Positions 1 through 6,350 of a DNA stretch of 6,356 nt are shown one piece after another (positions within the stretch are counted from its first letter, which is position 1; the number at the start of each line of letters is the position of its first letter). The stretch lies in assembly GCA_045649485.1 (NCBI GenBank), contig JAZRPZ010000096.1, positions 1-6,356 of the forward strand. The letters are read 5' to 3'. The stretch comes from RUG11247 sp045649485 (GTDB taxonomy: Bacteria; Bacillota; Clostridia; Christensenellales; Aristaeellaceae). A program made the translations under genes and the position numbers. The notes under the pieces are model-generated. The model made no database searches, was not told the origin of the DNA, and was given only the letters and a program-made list of their open reading frames with translations.

Positions 1-713
1 ACTACTGCCCCGGCTGCACCCACGGCATCATCCATCGCCTGGTTGCCGAAGTAATCGACGAGCTGGGCATCGAAGGCCGCACCATCGGCGTAGCTCCCGT
101 AGGCTGCTCCGTTATGGCTTATAACTATTTCAACTGCGATATGGTCGAGGCCGCTCACGGCCGTGCACCCGCTGTAGCCACCGGCCTCAAGCGCGCAGAC
201 CCCGAAAATCACGTTGTATTCTCCTATCAGGGCGATGGCGACCTTGCATCCATCGGTACTGCCGAGACCGTGCATGCCGCAGCCCGCAACGAGAATATCA
301 CCATCATCTTCGTAAATAACGCAATCTACGGCATGACCGGCGGTCAGATGGCTCCCACCTCTCTGCCCGGACAGGTCACCCAGACCTCTCCCTACGGCCG
401 TGACCCCAAGGCCTGCGGCTTCCCCGTAAAGGTCTGCGAGATGCTCTCTCAGCTGGACGGCCCCGAGTATCTGGAGCGCGTTACCGTAAACAACGTAAAG
501 AATATCCGCAATGCCAAGAAGGCCATCAAGAAGGCTTTCCAGAATCAGCTGGACGGCAAGGGCTTCTCTCTGGTAGAGGTCGTTTCCACCTGCCCCACCA
601 ACTGGGGTCTCACTCCCGAAAAGGCTCTGGAGTGGCTGGAAGAGAAGATGCTGCCCTACTATCCTCTGGGCGTATACAAGGACCGCAGCGCAGCTGAAAA
701 GGAGGAGGCCTGA
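1..713 (+). CDS. 2-oxoacid:ferredoxin oxidoreductase, beta (TPP-binding) subunit, KorB/VorA-type; 5' partial
   Basis: This is the thiamine-diphosphate subunit of a 2-oxoacid:ferredoxin oxidoreductase, which interconverts a 2-oxoacid plus CoA with acyl-CoA, CO2 and reduced ferredoxin in the cytoplasm. The frame is open from the left edge, and the family's N-terminal CPGCTH motif is read at 6-23, upstream of the first ATG at 114. The ATG at 114 is therefore internal and the true start lies outside the window. The TPP/Mg motif GDGD (231-242) is followed by NN (315-320). Cysteines of CPGC, of VGCS (105-107) and of TCPTNWG (591-593) match the four ligands of the [4Fe-4S] cluster in this family. 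The C-terminal half (TCPTNWG, then a Lys/Glu-rich tail) resembles 2-oxoisovalerate/2-oxoglutarate-type enzymes. The alpha subunit and ferredoxin-like delta subunit are expected upstream. The branched-chain substrate is inferred from the adjacent ilvE; 2-oxoglutarate cannot be excluded. Confidence 0.93.
   Translation, partial: YCPGCTHGIIHRLVAEVIDELGIEGRTIGVAPVGCSVMAYNYFNCDMVEAAHGRAPAVATGLKRADPENHVVFSYQGDGDLASIGTAETVHAAARNENITIIFVNNAIYGMTGGQMAPTSLPGQVTQTSPYGRDPKACGFPVKVCEMLSQLDGPEYLERVTVNNVKNIRNAKKAIKKAFQNQLDGKGFSLVEVVSTCPTNWGLTPEKALEWLEEKMLPYYPLGVYKDRSAAEKEEA
701..708 (+). promoter_or_regulatory. Ribosome-binding site for the gamma subunit, inside the beta gene
   Basis: GGAGGAGG lies in the last codons of the beta subunit, 7 nt before the ATG at 716. 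The beta stop TGA (711-713) is only 2 nt from that ATG, so the two subunits are probably translationally coupled and made in equal amounts. Confidence 0.8.
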
Positions 714-715
714 AA

Positions 716-1249
716 ATGACTAACCGTTTTCTCATCGCCGGTTTCGGCGGACAGGGTCTGCTCTTTGCAGGTAAGTTCATGGCTTACAAGGGCATGATGG
801 AAGACAAGCAGGTAACCTGGCTGCCTTCCTACGGTCCCGAAATGCGCGGCGGCACCGCAAGCTGCTCCGTTGTAATTTCCGACGAGCCCGTTTCTTCTCC
901 CATCGTAGAAAATCCCGACGTGCTGATGGTAATGAACCTGCCCTCTCTGGACAAGTACGAATCCACCGTAGCACCCGGCGGCACTATCTTTGTCGATTCC
1001 ACCCTCATCGAGCGCAAGGTAGAGCGTACCGATGTAAAGGTAGTTTACATCCCCGCCACCCGCCTCGCCAGCGAGAACAACATGGCTTCTCTGGCAAACA
1101 TGATCCTGGTAGGCGCTATCCTGAAGGAACTGAATCAGTTCGATGACGAGGGCATCACCGCCGCACTGAAGAAGGTCGTTTCCGCCCGTCATCAGGAGAT
1201 GTTCAACTACAACCTGAAGGCCCTCGAGATCGGCCGCGATTACGAATAA
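716..1249 (+). CDS. 2-oxoacid:ferredoxin oxidoreductase, gamma subunit (KorC/VorC-type)
   Basis: This 177-residue protein is the gamma (PorG-like) subunit of the same oxidoreductase as the upstream gene. In this family the gamma domain contributes to CoA binding and completes the catalytic complex with the alpha and beta subunits. Diagnostic features are the N-terminal glycine-rich GFGGQG (residues 9-14) and the signature around PEMRGGTASC (41-50). These are followed by the conserved segment with paired Pro (PDVLMVMNLPSLDKY, about 67-81) and the VAPGGTIFVDS strand-turn (85-95). The length is normal for a stand-alone gamma subunit. The start at 716 is fixed by the strong site GGAGGAGG. The 2-nt spacing from beta and the 15-nt gap to ilvE indicate one operon. 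Substrate specificity cannot be read from this subunit. Confidence 0.93.
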   Translation: MTNRFLIAGFGGQGLLFAGKFMAYKGMMEDKQVTWLPSYGPEMRGGTASCSVVISDEPVSSPIVENPDVLMVMNLPSLDKYESTVAPGGTIFVDSTLIERKVERTDVKVVYIPATRLASENNMASLANMILVGAILKELNQFDDEGITAALKKVVSARHQEMFNYNLKALEIGRDYE

Positions 1250-1251
1250 AC

Positions 1252-1256
1252 GGAGG
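1252..1256 (+). promoter_or_regulatory. Ribosome-binding site of ilvE
   Basis: Perfect GGAGG in the 15-nt gap after the gamma-subunit stop TAA (1247-1249), 8 nt before the ATG at 1265. It fixes the ilvE start and argues against an upstream or internal start. Confidence 0.8.
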
Positions 1257-1264
1257 CAACCAAA

Positions 1265-2335
1265 ATGCTGAATATCCGTATTGAAAAGACCACCGCCCCC
1301 AAGGCGAAGCCCACCGACGAGTCCGCTCTGGGCTTTGGCAAGATCTTCACCGATCACATGGCCATCGTTGACTGGAACATCGATAAGGGCTGGTTCGATG
1401 CACGCATCGTTCCCTTCGAGCGTTTCTCCATCCATCCCGCATCCACCTGCCTGCACTACGGCTCCGAGATTTTCGAAGGCCTGAAGGCATACCGCCGCGA
1501 GGACGGCCACATCCAGCTGTTCCGCGCCGAAGAGAATGCACAGCGCATGCTCAATTCCGCCGAGCGTCTCTGCCTGCCCGCCCTTGAGGTCGAAGACTTC
1601 ATGCAGATCGTATCCGAGCTGGTAAAGGTAGAGGAGGAGTGGGTACCCCATTCCGCAGGCACCAGCCTGTACATCCGACCCTTCATCATCGGCAACGATG
1701 AGACTCTGGGCGTTCACGCAGTGCACAATGCCTCCTTCATCATCATCTGCAGCCCCGTAGGCAGCTACTACAAGGAAGGCATCAATCCTGTCGGCATCAT
1801 GATCGAGGATACCGACGTCCGCGCAGTCCGCGGCGGCACCGGCTATGCAAAGTGCGGCGGCAACTACGCAGCTTCCAACCGCGCAGGTCAGAAGGCAGAG
1901 CAGAAGGGCTATTCCCAGGTTCTGTGGCTGGACGGCGTTGAGCGCAAGTACATCGAAGAAGGCGGCGCAATGAACGTTATGTTCAAGATCGCAGGCGAAG
2001 TCGTTACTCCCGCCCTCACCGGTTCCATCCTGCCCGGCGTTACCCGCAAGAGCTGCATCGAAGTACTGAAGTCCAAGGGCTACAAGGTCTCCGAGCGTCT
2101 CATCTCCATCGATGAGCTGGACGAGGCCATGAAGAACGGCACTCTGGAAGAAGCATGGGGCTGCGGCACCGCTGCCGTTATTTCTCCCATCGGCAAGCTG
2201 GAGTACAAGGGCGAAGTATTCACCGTAAACAACGGTGCTATCGGCGAAGTTACCCAGATGCTGTATGATACCCTCACCGGAATCCAGTGGGGCCGCATCG
2301 AGGATACCTACGGTTGGATAACCCCCGTTTGCTGA
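1265..2335 (+). CDS. ilvE: Branched-chain amino acid aminotransferase
   Basis: This PLP-dependent class IV aminotransferase interconverts Val, Leu and Ile with their 2-oxoacids, using glutamate/2-oxoglutarate. Its 356 residues fit the longer type II BCAT group rather than the roughly 310-residue enterobacterial type. Visible signatures are LHYGSEIFEGLKAYR (63-77), YIRPF (136-140), and the PLP-lysine motif GTGYAKCGGNYAASN (191-205) with Schiff-base lysine K196. Also present are the glutamate-containing EEGGAMNVMF (231-240), the cofactor-phosphate region GSILPGVTR (253-261) and GTAAVISPIG (301-310). The residue after the lysine is Cys, where Thr is common in relatives. The start is set by GGAGG 8 nt upstream. 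The gene ends with TGA followed at once by an in-frame TAA (2333-2338). It shares a transcription unit with the oxidoreductase, implying that its oxoacid product or substrate passes to or from that enzyme. Confidence 0.96.
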   Translation: MLNIRIEKTTAPKAKPTDESALGFGKIFTDHMAIVDWNIDKGWFDARIVPFERFSIHPASTCLHYGSEIFEGLKAYRREDGHIQLFRAEENAQRMLNSAERLCLPALEVEDFMQIVSELVKVEEEWVPHSAGTSLYIRPFIIGNDETLGVHAVHNASFIIICSPVGSYYKEGINPVGIMIEDTDVRAVRGGTGYAKCGGNYAASNRAGQKAEQKGYSQVLWLDGVERKYIEEGGAMNVMFKIAGEVVTPALTGSILPGVTRKSCIEVLKSKGYKVSERLISIDELDEAMKNGTLEEAWGCGTAAVISPIGKLEYKGEVFTVNNGAIGEVTQMLYDTLTGIQWGRIEDTYGWITPVC

Positions 2336-2359
2336 TAAATCAATTACCATTCCAATAGC

Positions 2360-2363
2360 GAGG
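2360..2363 (+). promoter_or_regulatory. Ribosome-binding site of the LeuA-like gene
   Basis: GAGG followed by AAA, 9 nt before the ATG at 2373. It is weaker than the GGAGG sites of the neighbouring genes. The surrounding 37-nt gap (2336-2372) is the longest between genes in this window and is AT-richer than its flanks, but I see no convincing -35/-10 pair or terminator in it. Confidence 0.6.
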
Positions 2364-2372
2364 AAACGACCA

Positions 2373-3797
2373 ATGCAGAAATTCAGCGTATGTGATATCA
2401 CCATGAAGGTTGCGGATAATTCCGCCGACTTCTCACTCAGCTTCAAAGAAAAGATCGAGATGGCAAAGCTGCTGGACAGATTGCAGATATCTGTAATCGA
2501 ACTGAGCCCCATCGAAAATAAAAAGATCGACAGCCTGCTTGTAAAGTCCATTGCCATGGCAGTCAAGCATGCGGTAGTTGCGGTGCCCGTAACGCTGGAG
2601 GCAGACAGTCTGGACGTTACCATGGCGGCCTTGAAGGACGCAAAGAAAGCGCGTATCCAGTTCAAGGCCCCCATGAGCCCCGCTCAGATGGAATATTTCT
2701 GGCATAAGAAGCCTGATAAGACCATCGAGACCATCAAAAATACCATCGCAGCCTGCCGCGAGAAGTGCGCCGACGTTGAGTTCATCGCCGACGACGCCTG
2801 CCGCGCAGAGCGCGAATTCCTCTATGCCGCCGTACGCACCGCCATCGAAGCCGGCGCTACCGTCGTCACCCTGTGTGACGCCGCGGGTCTCATGTTCCCC
2901 GAGGAATTCACTCAGTTCATCGAGGATATCAAGACCAATGTGCCCGAGATAGCAAACGTGCGCATGGGCGTAATGTGCTCTGACGAACTGGCTATGGCCG
3001 CCGCCTGTGCAATGGCAGCGGTTCGCGCCGGTGCGGTAGAGGTAAAGACCGTTGCCTGCGAAGGCGGCGTGACCCGCCTTGACAAGTTCGCATCCATCAT
3101 CCGCAACCGCCTCGATGTATTCGGCGGCGCCTGCGATATCAGCTTTACCGAGCTGAACCGCATCGTAAGCCAGATCGAATGGATGTGCAGCGCAGCAGGC
3201 AGCAAGAACACCCCCTACAGCGGTTCCCTGCGCGGCAACGCCGATATGTCCGACATGACCCTGAACGCGAACGACGATCTCGCCGCAGTCATCAAGGCTG
3301 TTGAAAAGATCGGCTATGACCTCTCCGAAGAGGACAATGCAAAGGTATTCGAGGCATTCCAGCGCATCGCCGAAAAGAAGGATACCGTTACCGCCCGTGA
3401 GCTGGATTCCATCGTAGCCACCGCCGCGATGCAGGTCCCGCCCACCTACAGGCTGAATAATTACGTCATCAACTGCGGCAACAACATCGCAGCCACCGCT
3501 CATATCATCATCGATAAGGGCGAAGACAGGCTCGAAGGCGTATGCCTGGGCGATGGTCCCATCGATGCCGCATTCCTTGCCGTTGAGCAGGTAGTAGGCT
3601 ATCACTACGAACTGGAGGATTTCCAGATTCAGGCAGTTACCGAGGGTCGCGAGTCTCTGGGCGAGACCGTTGTACGTCTGCGCTCCAATGACAAGCTGTA
3701 TTCCGGACGAGGCATCTCCACCGATATCGTGGGCGCTTCCATCCGCGCATACATCAACGCCCTCAACAAGATCGTCTACGAGGAGGCTGAAGCATGA
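2373..3797 (+). CDS. LeuA-like protein (isopropylmalate/citramalate synthase family) with degenerate catalytic site and intact LeuA regulatory domain
   Basis: The 474-residue protein has the layout of 2-isopropylmalate synthase: an HMGL-like TIM barrel (about 1-270), a linker region (about 275-355) and a LeuA allosteric dimer domain (about 358-470). The fold is recognisable from the alignable N-terminus (FSLSFKEKIEMAKLLDRL), VEFIADDACRAEREF (135-149) and AAVRAGA (215-221). Catalytic motifs are eroded. The family's DTTLRDGEQ reads DITMKVADN (8-16), so the catalytic Arg is Lys12 and the metal-ligand Asp is Val13. HCHND reads MCSDE (201-205), so both metal-ligand His are gone. EFSPE reads EFIAD, DTVG reads DAAG (169-172), and GxGERxGN is absent. 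The regulatory domain keeps GDGPIDAAF (393-401) and GRGISTDIVGAS (445-456). Synthase activity is therefore unlikely. A sensing, scaffolding or altered-chemistry role is inference. The frame is uninterrupted and codon use is ordinary, so it is not a decaying pseudogene. It overlaps the next gene by ATGA. Confidence 0.85.
   Translation: MQKFSVCDITMKVADNSADFSLSFKEKIEMAKLLDRLQISVIELSPIENKKIDSLLVKSIAMAVKHAVVAVPVTLEADSLDVTMAALKDAKKARIQFKAPMSPAQMEYFWHKKPDKTIETIKNTIAACREKCADVEFIADDACRAEREFLYAAVRTAIEAGATVVTLCDAAGLMFPEEFTQFIEDIKTNVPEIANVRMGVMCSDELAMAAACAMAAVRAGAVEVKTVACEGGVTRLDKFASIIRNRLDVFGGACDISFTELNRIVSQIEWMCSAAGSKNTPYSGSLRGNADMSDMTLNANDDLAAVIKAVEKIGYDLSEEDNAKVFEAFQRIAEKKDTVTARELDSIVATAAMQVPPTYRLNNYVINCGNNIAATAHIIIDKGEDRLEGVCLGDGPIDAAFLAVEQVVGYHYELEDFQIQAVTEGRESLGETVVRLRSNDKLYSGRGISTDIVGASIRAYINALNKIVYEEAEA
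3780..3786 (+). promoter_or_regulatory. Ribosome-binding site of the fusion gene, with ATGA stop/start overlap
   Basis: GAGGAGG inside the last codons of the LeuA-like gene lies 7 nt before the ATG at 3794. That ATG overlaps the upstream TGA (3795-3797) as ATGA, the classic arrangement for translational coupling and matched synthesis of two proteins. Confidence 0.8.
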
Positions 3798-6295
3798 AGC
3801 TGTCATTCTCTACCCGCGGCTGGGAAAACGGCGCATGGGAAGAATGGTTTGCAGCCGCAGCCGATATGCACTTCACCGGCGTAGAAGTTTATAATGCCCA
3901 TAAGAACGAGGCGCTCTTTGACAGAGGCGGCCCCTTCCACAAATATTCCGTGGCATCCACCGTCCGTTCCATGAACGAGGCCCGCATGTCCATACCCTGT
4001 CTGGACAGCTCCGTGGACCTCTCCGGAGATGTGGAAGCCACTGTTGAGGCAGTTACTGCCCTCATGAATACCGCAAGCGATATGCGCGTACCCTATGTGG
4101 GCGCATATGCCGCCGGCGATAACGAGGAAAATGTGCGCAGTGCTCTTTCTGTGCTGCTGCCCATCGCTGCCGAAAAGCGAATTGCCGTACTTGTAAAGAC
4201 TACCGGTATCTATTCCGATACCGCCCGTCTGCGCGACCTGATGAACCACTTCGCCTGCGATGAGCTGGGCGTTATCTGGGATTTCCATCACACCGCGCGA
4301 GACAACAAGGAGACCGCTGCCGAGACCATCAAGAATCTTGGCGCATATGTGCGTCATGTGCATCTGCGCGACTCCGATGCAGACGGTGAATACTGCCCCA
4401 TCGGCGAAGGCGTACTGCATGTAGACGAACTGATGGATGCGCTCTCTTCCATCAATTACGACGGATTCATTTCCCTCATATGGAAGCTGGAGTGGTCCGA
4501 AGAACTGGCTGACCGCGAGATCATATTCCCGCATTTCGTTACCTTCATGAACAGGTACGACAGCCCCCGCCGCAAGGTAAGCTCCTCTCTGTATTACTCC
4601 CTGCGCCGCAACGGCCGCTATGTATGGCAGAAGGACAAGCTTATTGACCACACCTTCTCTCAAGTGCTGGACCGCATGGTCGAGGAATTCCCCGATCAGC
4701 TGGCAATCAAGTACACCACTCTCAATTACACCCGTACCTATTCCGAATTCCGCGATGACGTAGACGAATTTGCACGTTCCCTCATCGCCATGGGCGTCAA
4801 GGCCGGCACCCACGTAACCATGTGGGCTACCAACCTGCCCCAGTGGTACATCGCCTTCTGGGCAACCACCAAGATCGGCGCGGTACTGGTTACCATGAAT
4901 ACCGCATACAAGATTCACGAGGCCGAGTATCTGCTGAAGCAGTCCGATACTCACACCCTCATTCTGGAGGAAAGCTACCGCGACTCCAATTACAAGGATA
5001 TCATTCACGAGCTCTGCCCCGAGCTGGACGATACCAAGCCCGGACAGCCCCTGCACAGCCATCGTCTGCCCTTCCTGCGCAACGTAATTACCGTTGGATA
5101 CCGTCAGAAGGGCGCCACCACATGGGAAGAGGCGCTGCAGCGCGGCAAGTCCGTGCCCGTAGAGGAAGTATGGCGCATGGCCGCCGCCGTGTCTCCCCAC
5201 GACGTATGCAACATGCAGTACACCTCCGGCACCACCGGCTTCCCCAAGGGCGTTATGCTCACTCACTATAATGTTGTCAACAACGGCAAGTGCATCGGCG
5301 ACCGCATGGATCTCTCCACCGAGGACCGCATGATGATCCAGGTGCCCATGTTCCATTGCTTCGGCATGGTTCTGGCAATGACCGCGTCCATGACCCACGG
5401 CGCCACCATTCTGCCCATTCCTTATTTCTCGCCCAAGCCCTCGCTGGCGTGCATCCATCAGGAGCACATCACTGCGTTCCACGGCGTGCCCACCATGTTC
5501 GTGGCGCTGCTTGAGCATCCCGATTTTGAAAAGACCGATTTCTCCTACATGCGTACCGGCATCATGGCAGGCTCTCCCTGCCCGATATCCAAGATGCAGG
5601 ACGTCGTAAACAAGATGAACATGAAGGAGATCGTCATCGTTTACGGTCAGACCGAGGCTTCTCCCGGCTGCACCATGTCCTCCACGGACGATTCTCTGGA
5701 AGTACGCGTTGCCACCGTCGGCCGTGCGCTGCCTGAGATCGAGTGCCGCATCGTTAATCCCGAGACCGGCGAAGAATGCGCCGTCGGCGAGATCGGCGAA
5801 TTCGTGGCCCGCGGCTACAACATCATGAAGGGCTACTACAAGATGCCCGATGCAACCCGCAGCGCTATCGACGAGGACGGCTGGCTCCACACCGGAGACC
5901 TTGCCTGCAAGACCGAGGAAGGCAACTACCGCATTACCGGTCGTCTCAAGGACATGATCATCCGCGGCGGCGAGAACATCTACCCCAAGGAGATCGAGGA
6001 ATTCATCTACACCCATCCCAAGGTTTCCGACGTACAGGTCATCGGCGTGCCTGACGAGCAGTACGGCGAGGAGATCATGGCCTGCGTCATCCTGAAGGAA
6101 GGCGAGGAGATGACCGTGGAAGAGATGAAGCAGTATGTCCGCGATCACATGGCCCGCCACAAGGTGCCGCGCTACATCGCCTTTGTTGACGGATTCCCCA
6201 TGAATGCCGCCGGCAAGATCCTCAAGTACAAGATGCGCGAACAGGCCATAGAACAGCTCAAGCTGCAGAAGGCCGCTTCTATCGAAACCGCCTGA
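3794..6295 (+). CDS. Fusion protein: N-terminal xylose-isomerase-like TIM barrel + C-terminal AMP-forming acyl-CoA synthetase
   Basis: This 833-residue protein joins two domains in one frame. Residues 1 to about 255 form a sugar-phosphate isomerase/epimerase-like (AP-endonuclease 2 family) barrel, shown by GVEVYN (29-34), WDFHH (162-166), HVHLRD (188-193) and CPIGEG. Residues from about 276 to the end form an acyl-CoA synthetase, which adenylates a carboxylate with ATP and transfers it to CoA. Its motifs are complete: phosphate loop YTSGTTGFPKG (476-486), YGQTE (617-621), GWLHTGD (696-702), hinge GRLKDMIIRGGENIYPKE (716-733) and catalytic Lys808 in NAAGKILKYK. The ligase resembles FadD/medium-chain-type enzymes; a branched or short-chain acid substrate is inferred only from neighbours. 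The barrel has Lys135 and Ile229 where relatives usually have the metal-ligand Glu, so its catalysis is doubtful. No signal peptide or membrane segment is seen; it should be cytoplasmic. It is probably the last gene of the operon. Confidence 0.92.
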   Translation: MKLSFSTRGWENGAWEEWFAAAADMHFTGVEVYNAHKNEALFDRGGPFHKYSVASTVRSMNEARMSIPCLDSSVDLSGDVEATVEAVTALMNTASDMRVPYVGAYAAGDNEENVRSALSVLLPIAAEKRIAVLVKTTGIYSDTARLRDLMNHFACDELGVIWDFHHTARDNKETAAETIKNLGAYVRHVHLRDSDADGEYCPIGEGVLHVDELMDALSSINYDGFISLIWKLEWSEELADREIIFPHFVTFMNRYDSPRRKVSSSLYYSLRRNGRYVWQKDKLIDHTFSQVLDRMVEEFPDQLAIKYTTLNYTRTYSEFRDDVDEFARSLIAMGVKAGTHVTMWATNLPQWYIAFWATTKIGAVLVTMNTAYKIHEAEYLLKQSDTHTLILEESYRDSNYKDIIHELCPELDDTKPGQPLHSHRLPFLRNVITVGYRQKGATTWEEALQRGKSVPVEEVWRMAAAVSPHDVCNMQYTSGTTGFPKGVMLTHYNVVNNGKCIGDRMDLSTEDRMMIQVPMFHCFGMVLAMTASMTHGATILPIPYFSPKPSLACIHQEHITAFHGVPTMFVALLEHPDFEKTDFSYMRTGIMAGSPCPISKMQDVVNKMNMKEIVIVYGQTEASPGCTMSSTDDSLEVRVATVGRALPEIECRIVNPETGEECAVGEIGEFVARGYNIMKGYYKMPDATRSAIDEDGWLHTGDLACKTEEGNYRITGRLKDMIIRGGENIYPKEIEEFIYTHPKVSDVQVIGVPDEQYGEEIMACVILKEGEEMTVEEMKQYVRDHMARHKVPRYIAFVDGFPMNAAGKILKYKMREQAIEQLKLQKAASIETA

Positions 6296-6346
6296 CCAAA
6301 GGGCTCTGCCCTTTGGAAACCCGCCAAGGGGGCATTGTCCCCTTGG
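6296..6346 (+). terminator. Possible double-hairpin transcription terminator after the operon
   Basis: Hairpin 1 (6296-6316) has a perfect 9-bp stem, CCAAAGGGC/GCCCTTTGG, with a 3-nt TCT loop, and starts at the base after the TGA stop. Hairpin 2 (6324-6346) has a 10-bp stem with one G-U pair and loop ATT. Placement and stability suit a terminator or a 3'-end stabiliser. Neither hairpin is followed by a T-run on either strand, so this is not a canonical intrinsic terminator and the call is tentative. Confidence 0.4.
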
Positions 6347-6350
6347 AACC
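6296..6350 (+). repeat. Tandem pair of 28-nt hairpin repeat units
   Basis: Unit 1 begins at 6296 and unit 2 at 6324, and each is a palindrome followed by GGAAACCC or GGAACCCC. The units share the frame CCAA(A/G)GGG...CCC(T/C)TTGG. Where the left arm differs at its fifth base (A versus G), the right arm carries the matching change (T versus C), so pairing is kept. From memory, similar AAAGGGCTCTGCCCTTTGG-like elements are scattered between genes in gut Clostridia, so this is probably part of a dispersed family that may continue past the window edge. The copy number is unknown from this window. Confidence 0.7.

Noticed and set aside
114..713. ATG at 114 as the true start of the beta subunit
   Set aside because: The conserved cysteine motif CPGCTH and the first helix of the family are encoded upstream in the same open frame from base 3, so the gene begins outside the window.
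2329..2372. Promoter in the gap between ilvE and the LeuA-like gene (TTGCTG as a -35 element)
   Set aside because: No TATAAT-like box sits at a suitable distance, the gap is only 37 nt, and the candidate -35 lies in the end of ilvE; read-through from upstream is simpler.
2373..3797. Calling this gene leuA or cimA (a working 2-isopropylmalate or citramalate synthase)
   Set aside because: Overall architecture matches, but the catalytic Arg/Asp and both metal-binding His are replaced, so assigning that activity would not be supported.
4822..6054. Short plus-strand open frames inside the ligase domain (4822-5271, 5290-5514, 5776-6054)
   Set aside because: They are out-of-frame shadows within a gene with all expected synthetase motifs; their products are Arg/His-rich low-complexity translations without recognisable domains.
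659..6160. Very long open frames on the minus strand (659-2674, 2433-3806 and 3803-6160)
   Set aside because: They are codon-aligned with the sense genes, so their stops could only come from sense codons TTA, CTA or TCA, which this genome almost never uses; they end exactly where a rare sense TCA occurs (for example 2430-2432 and 3800-3802). Their translations show no family motifs and the sense genes are clearly real.
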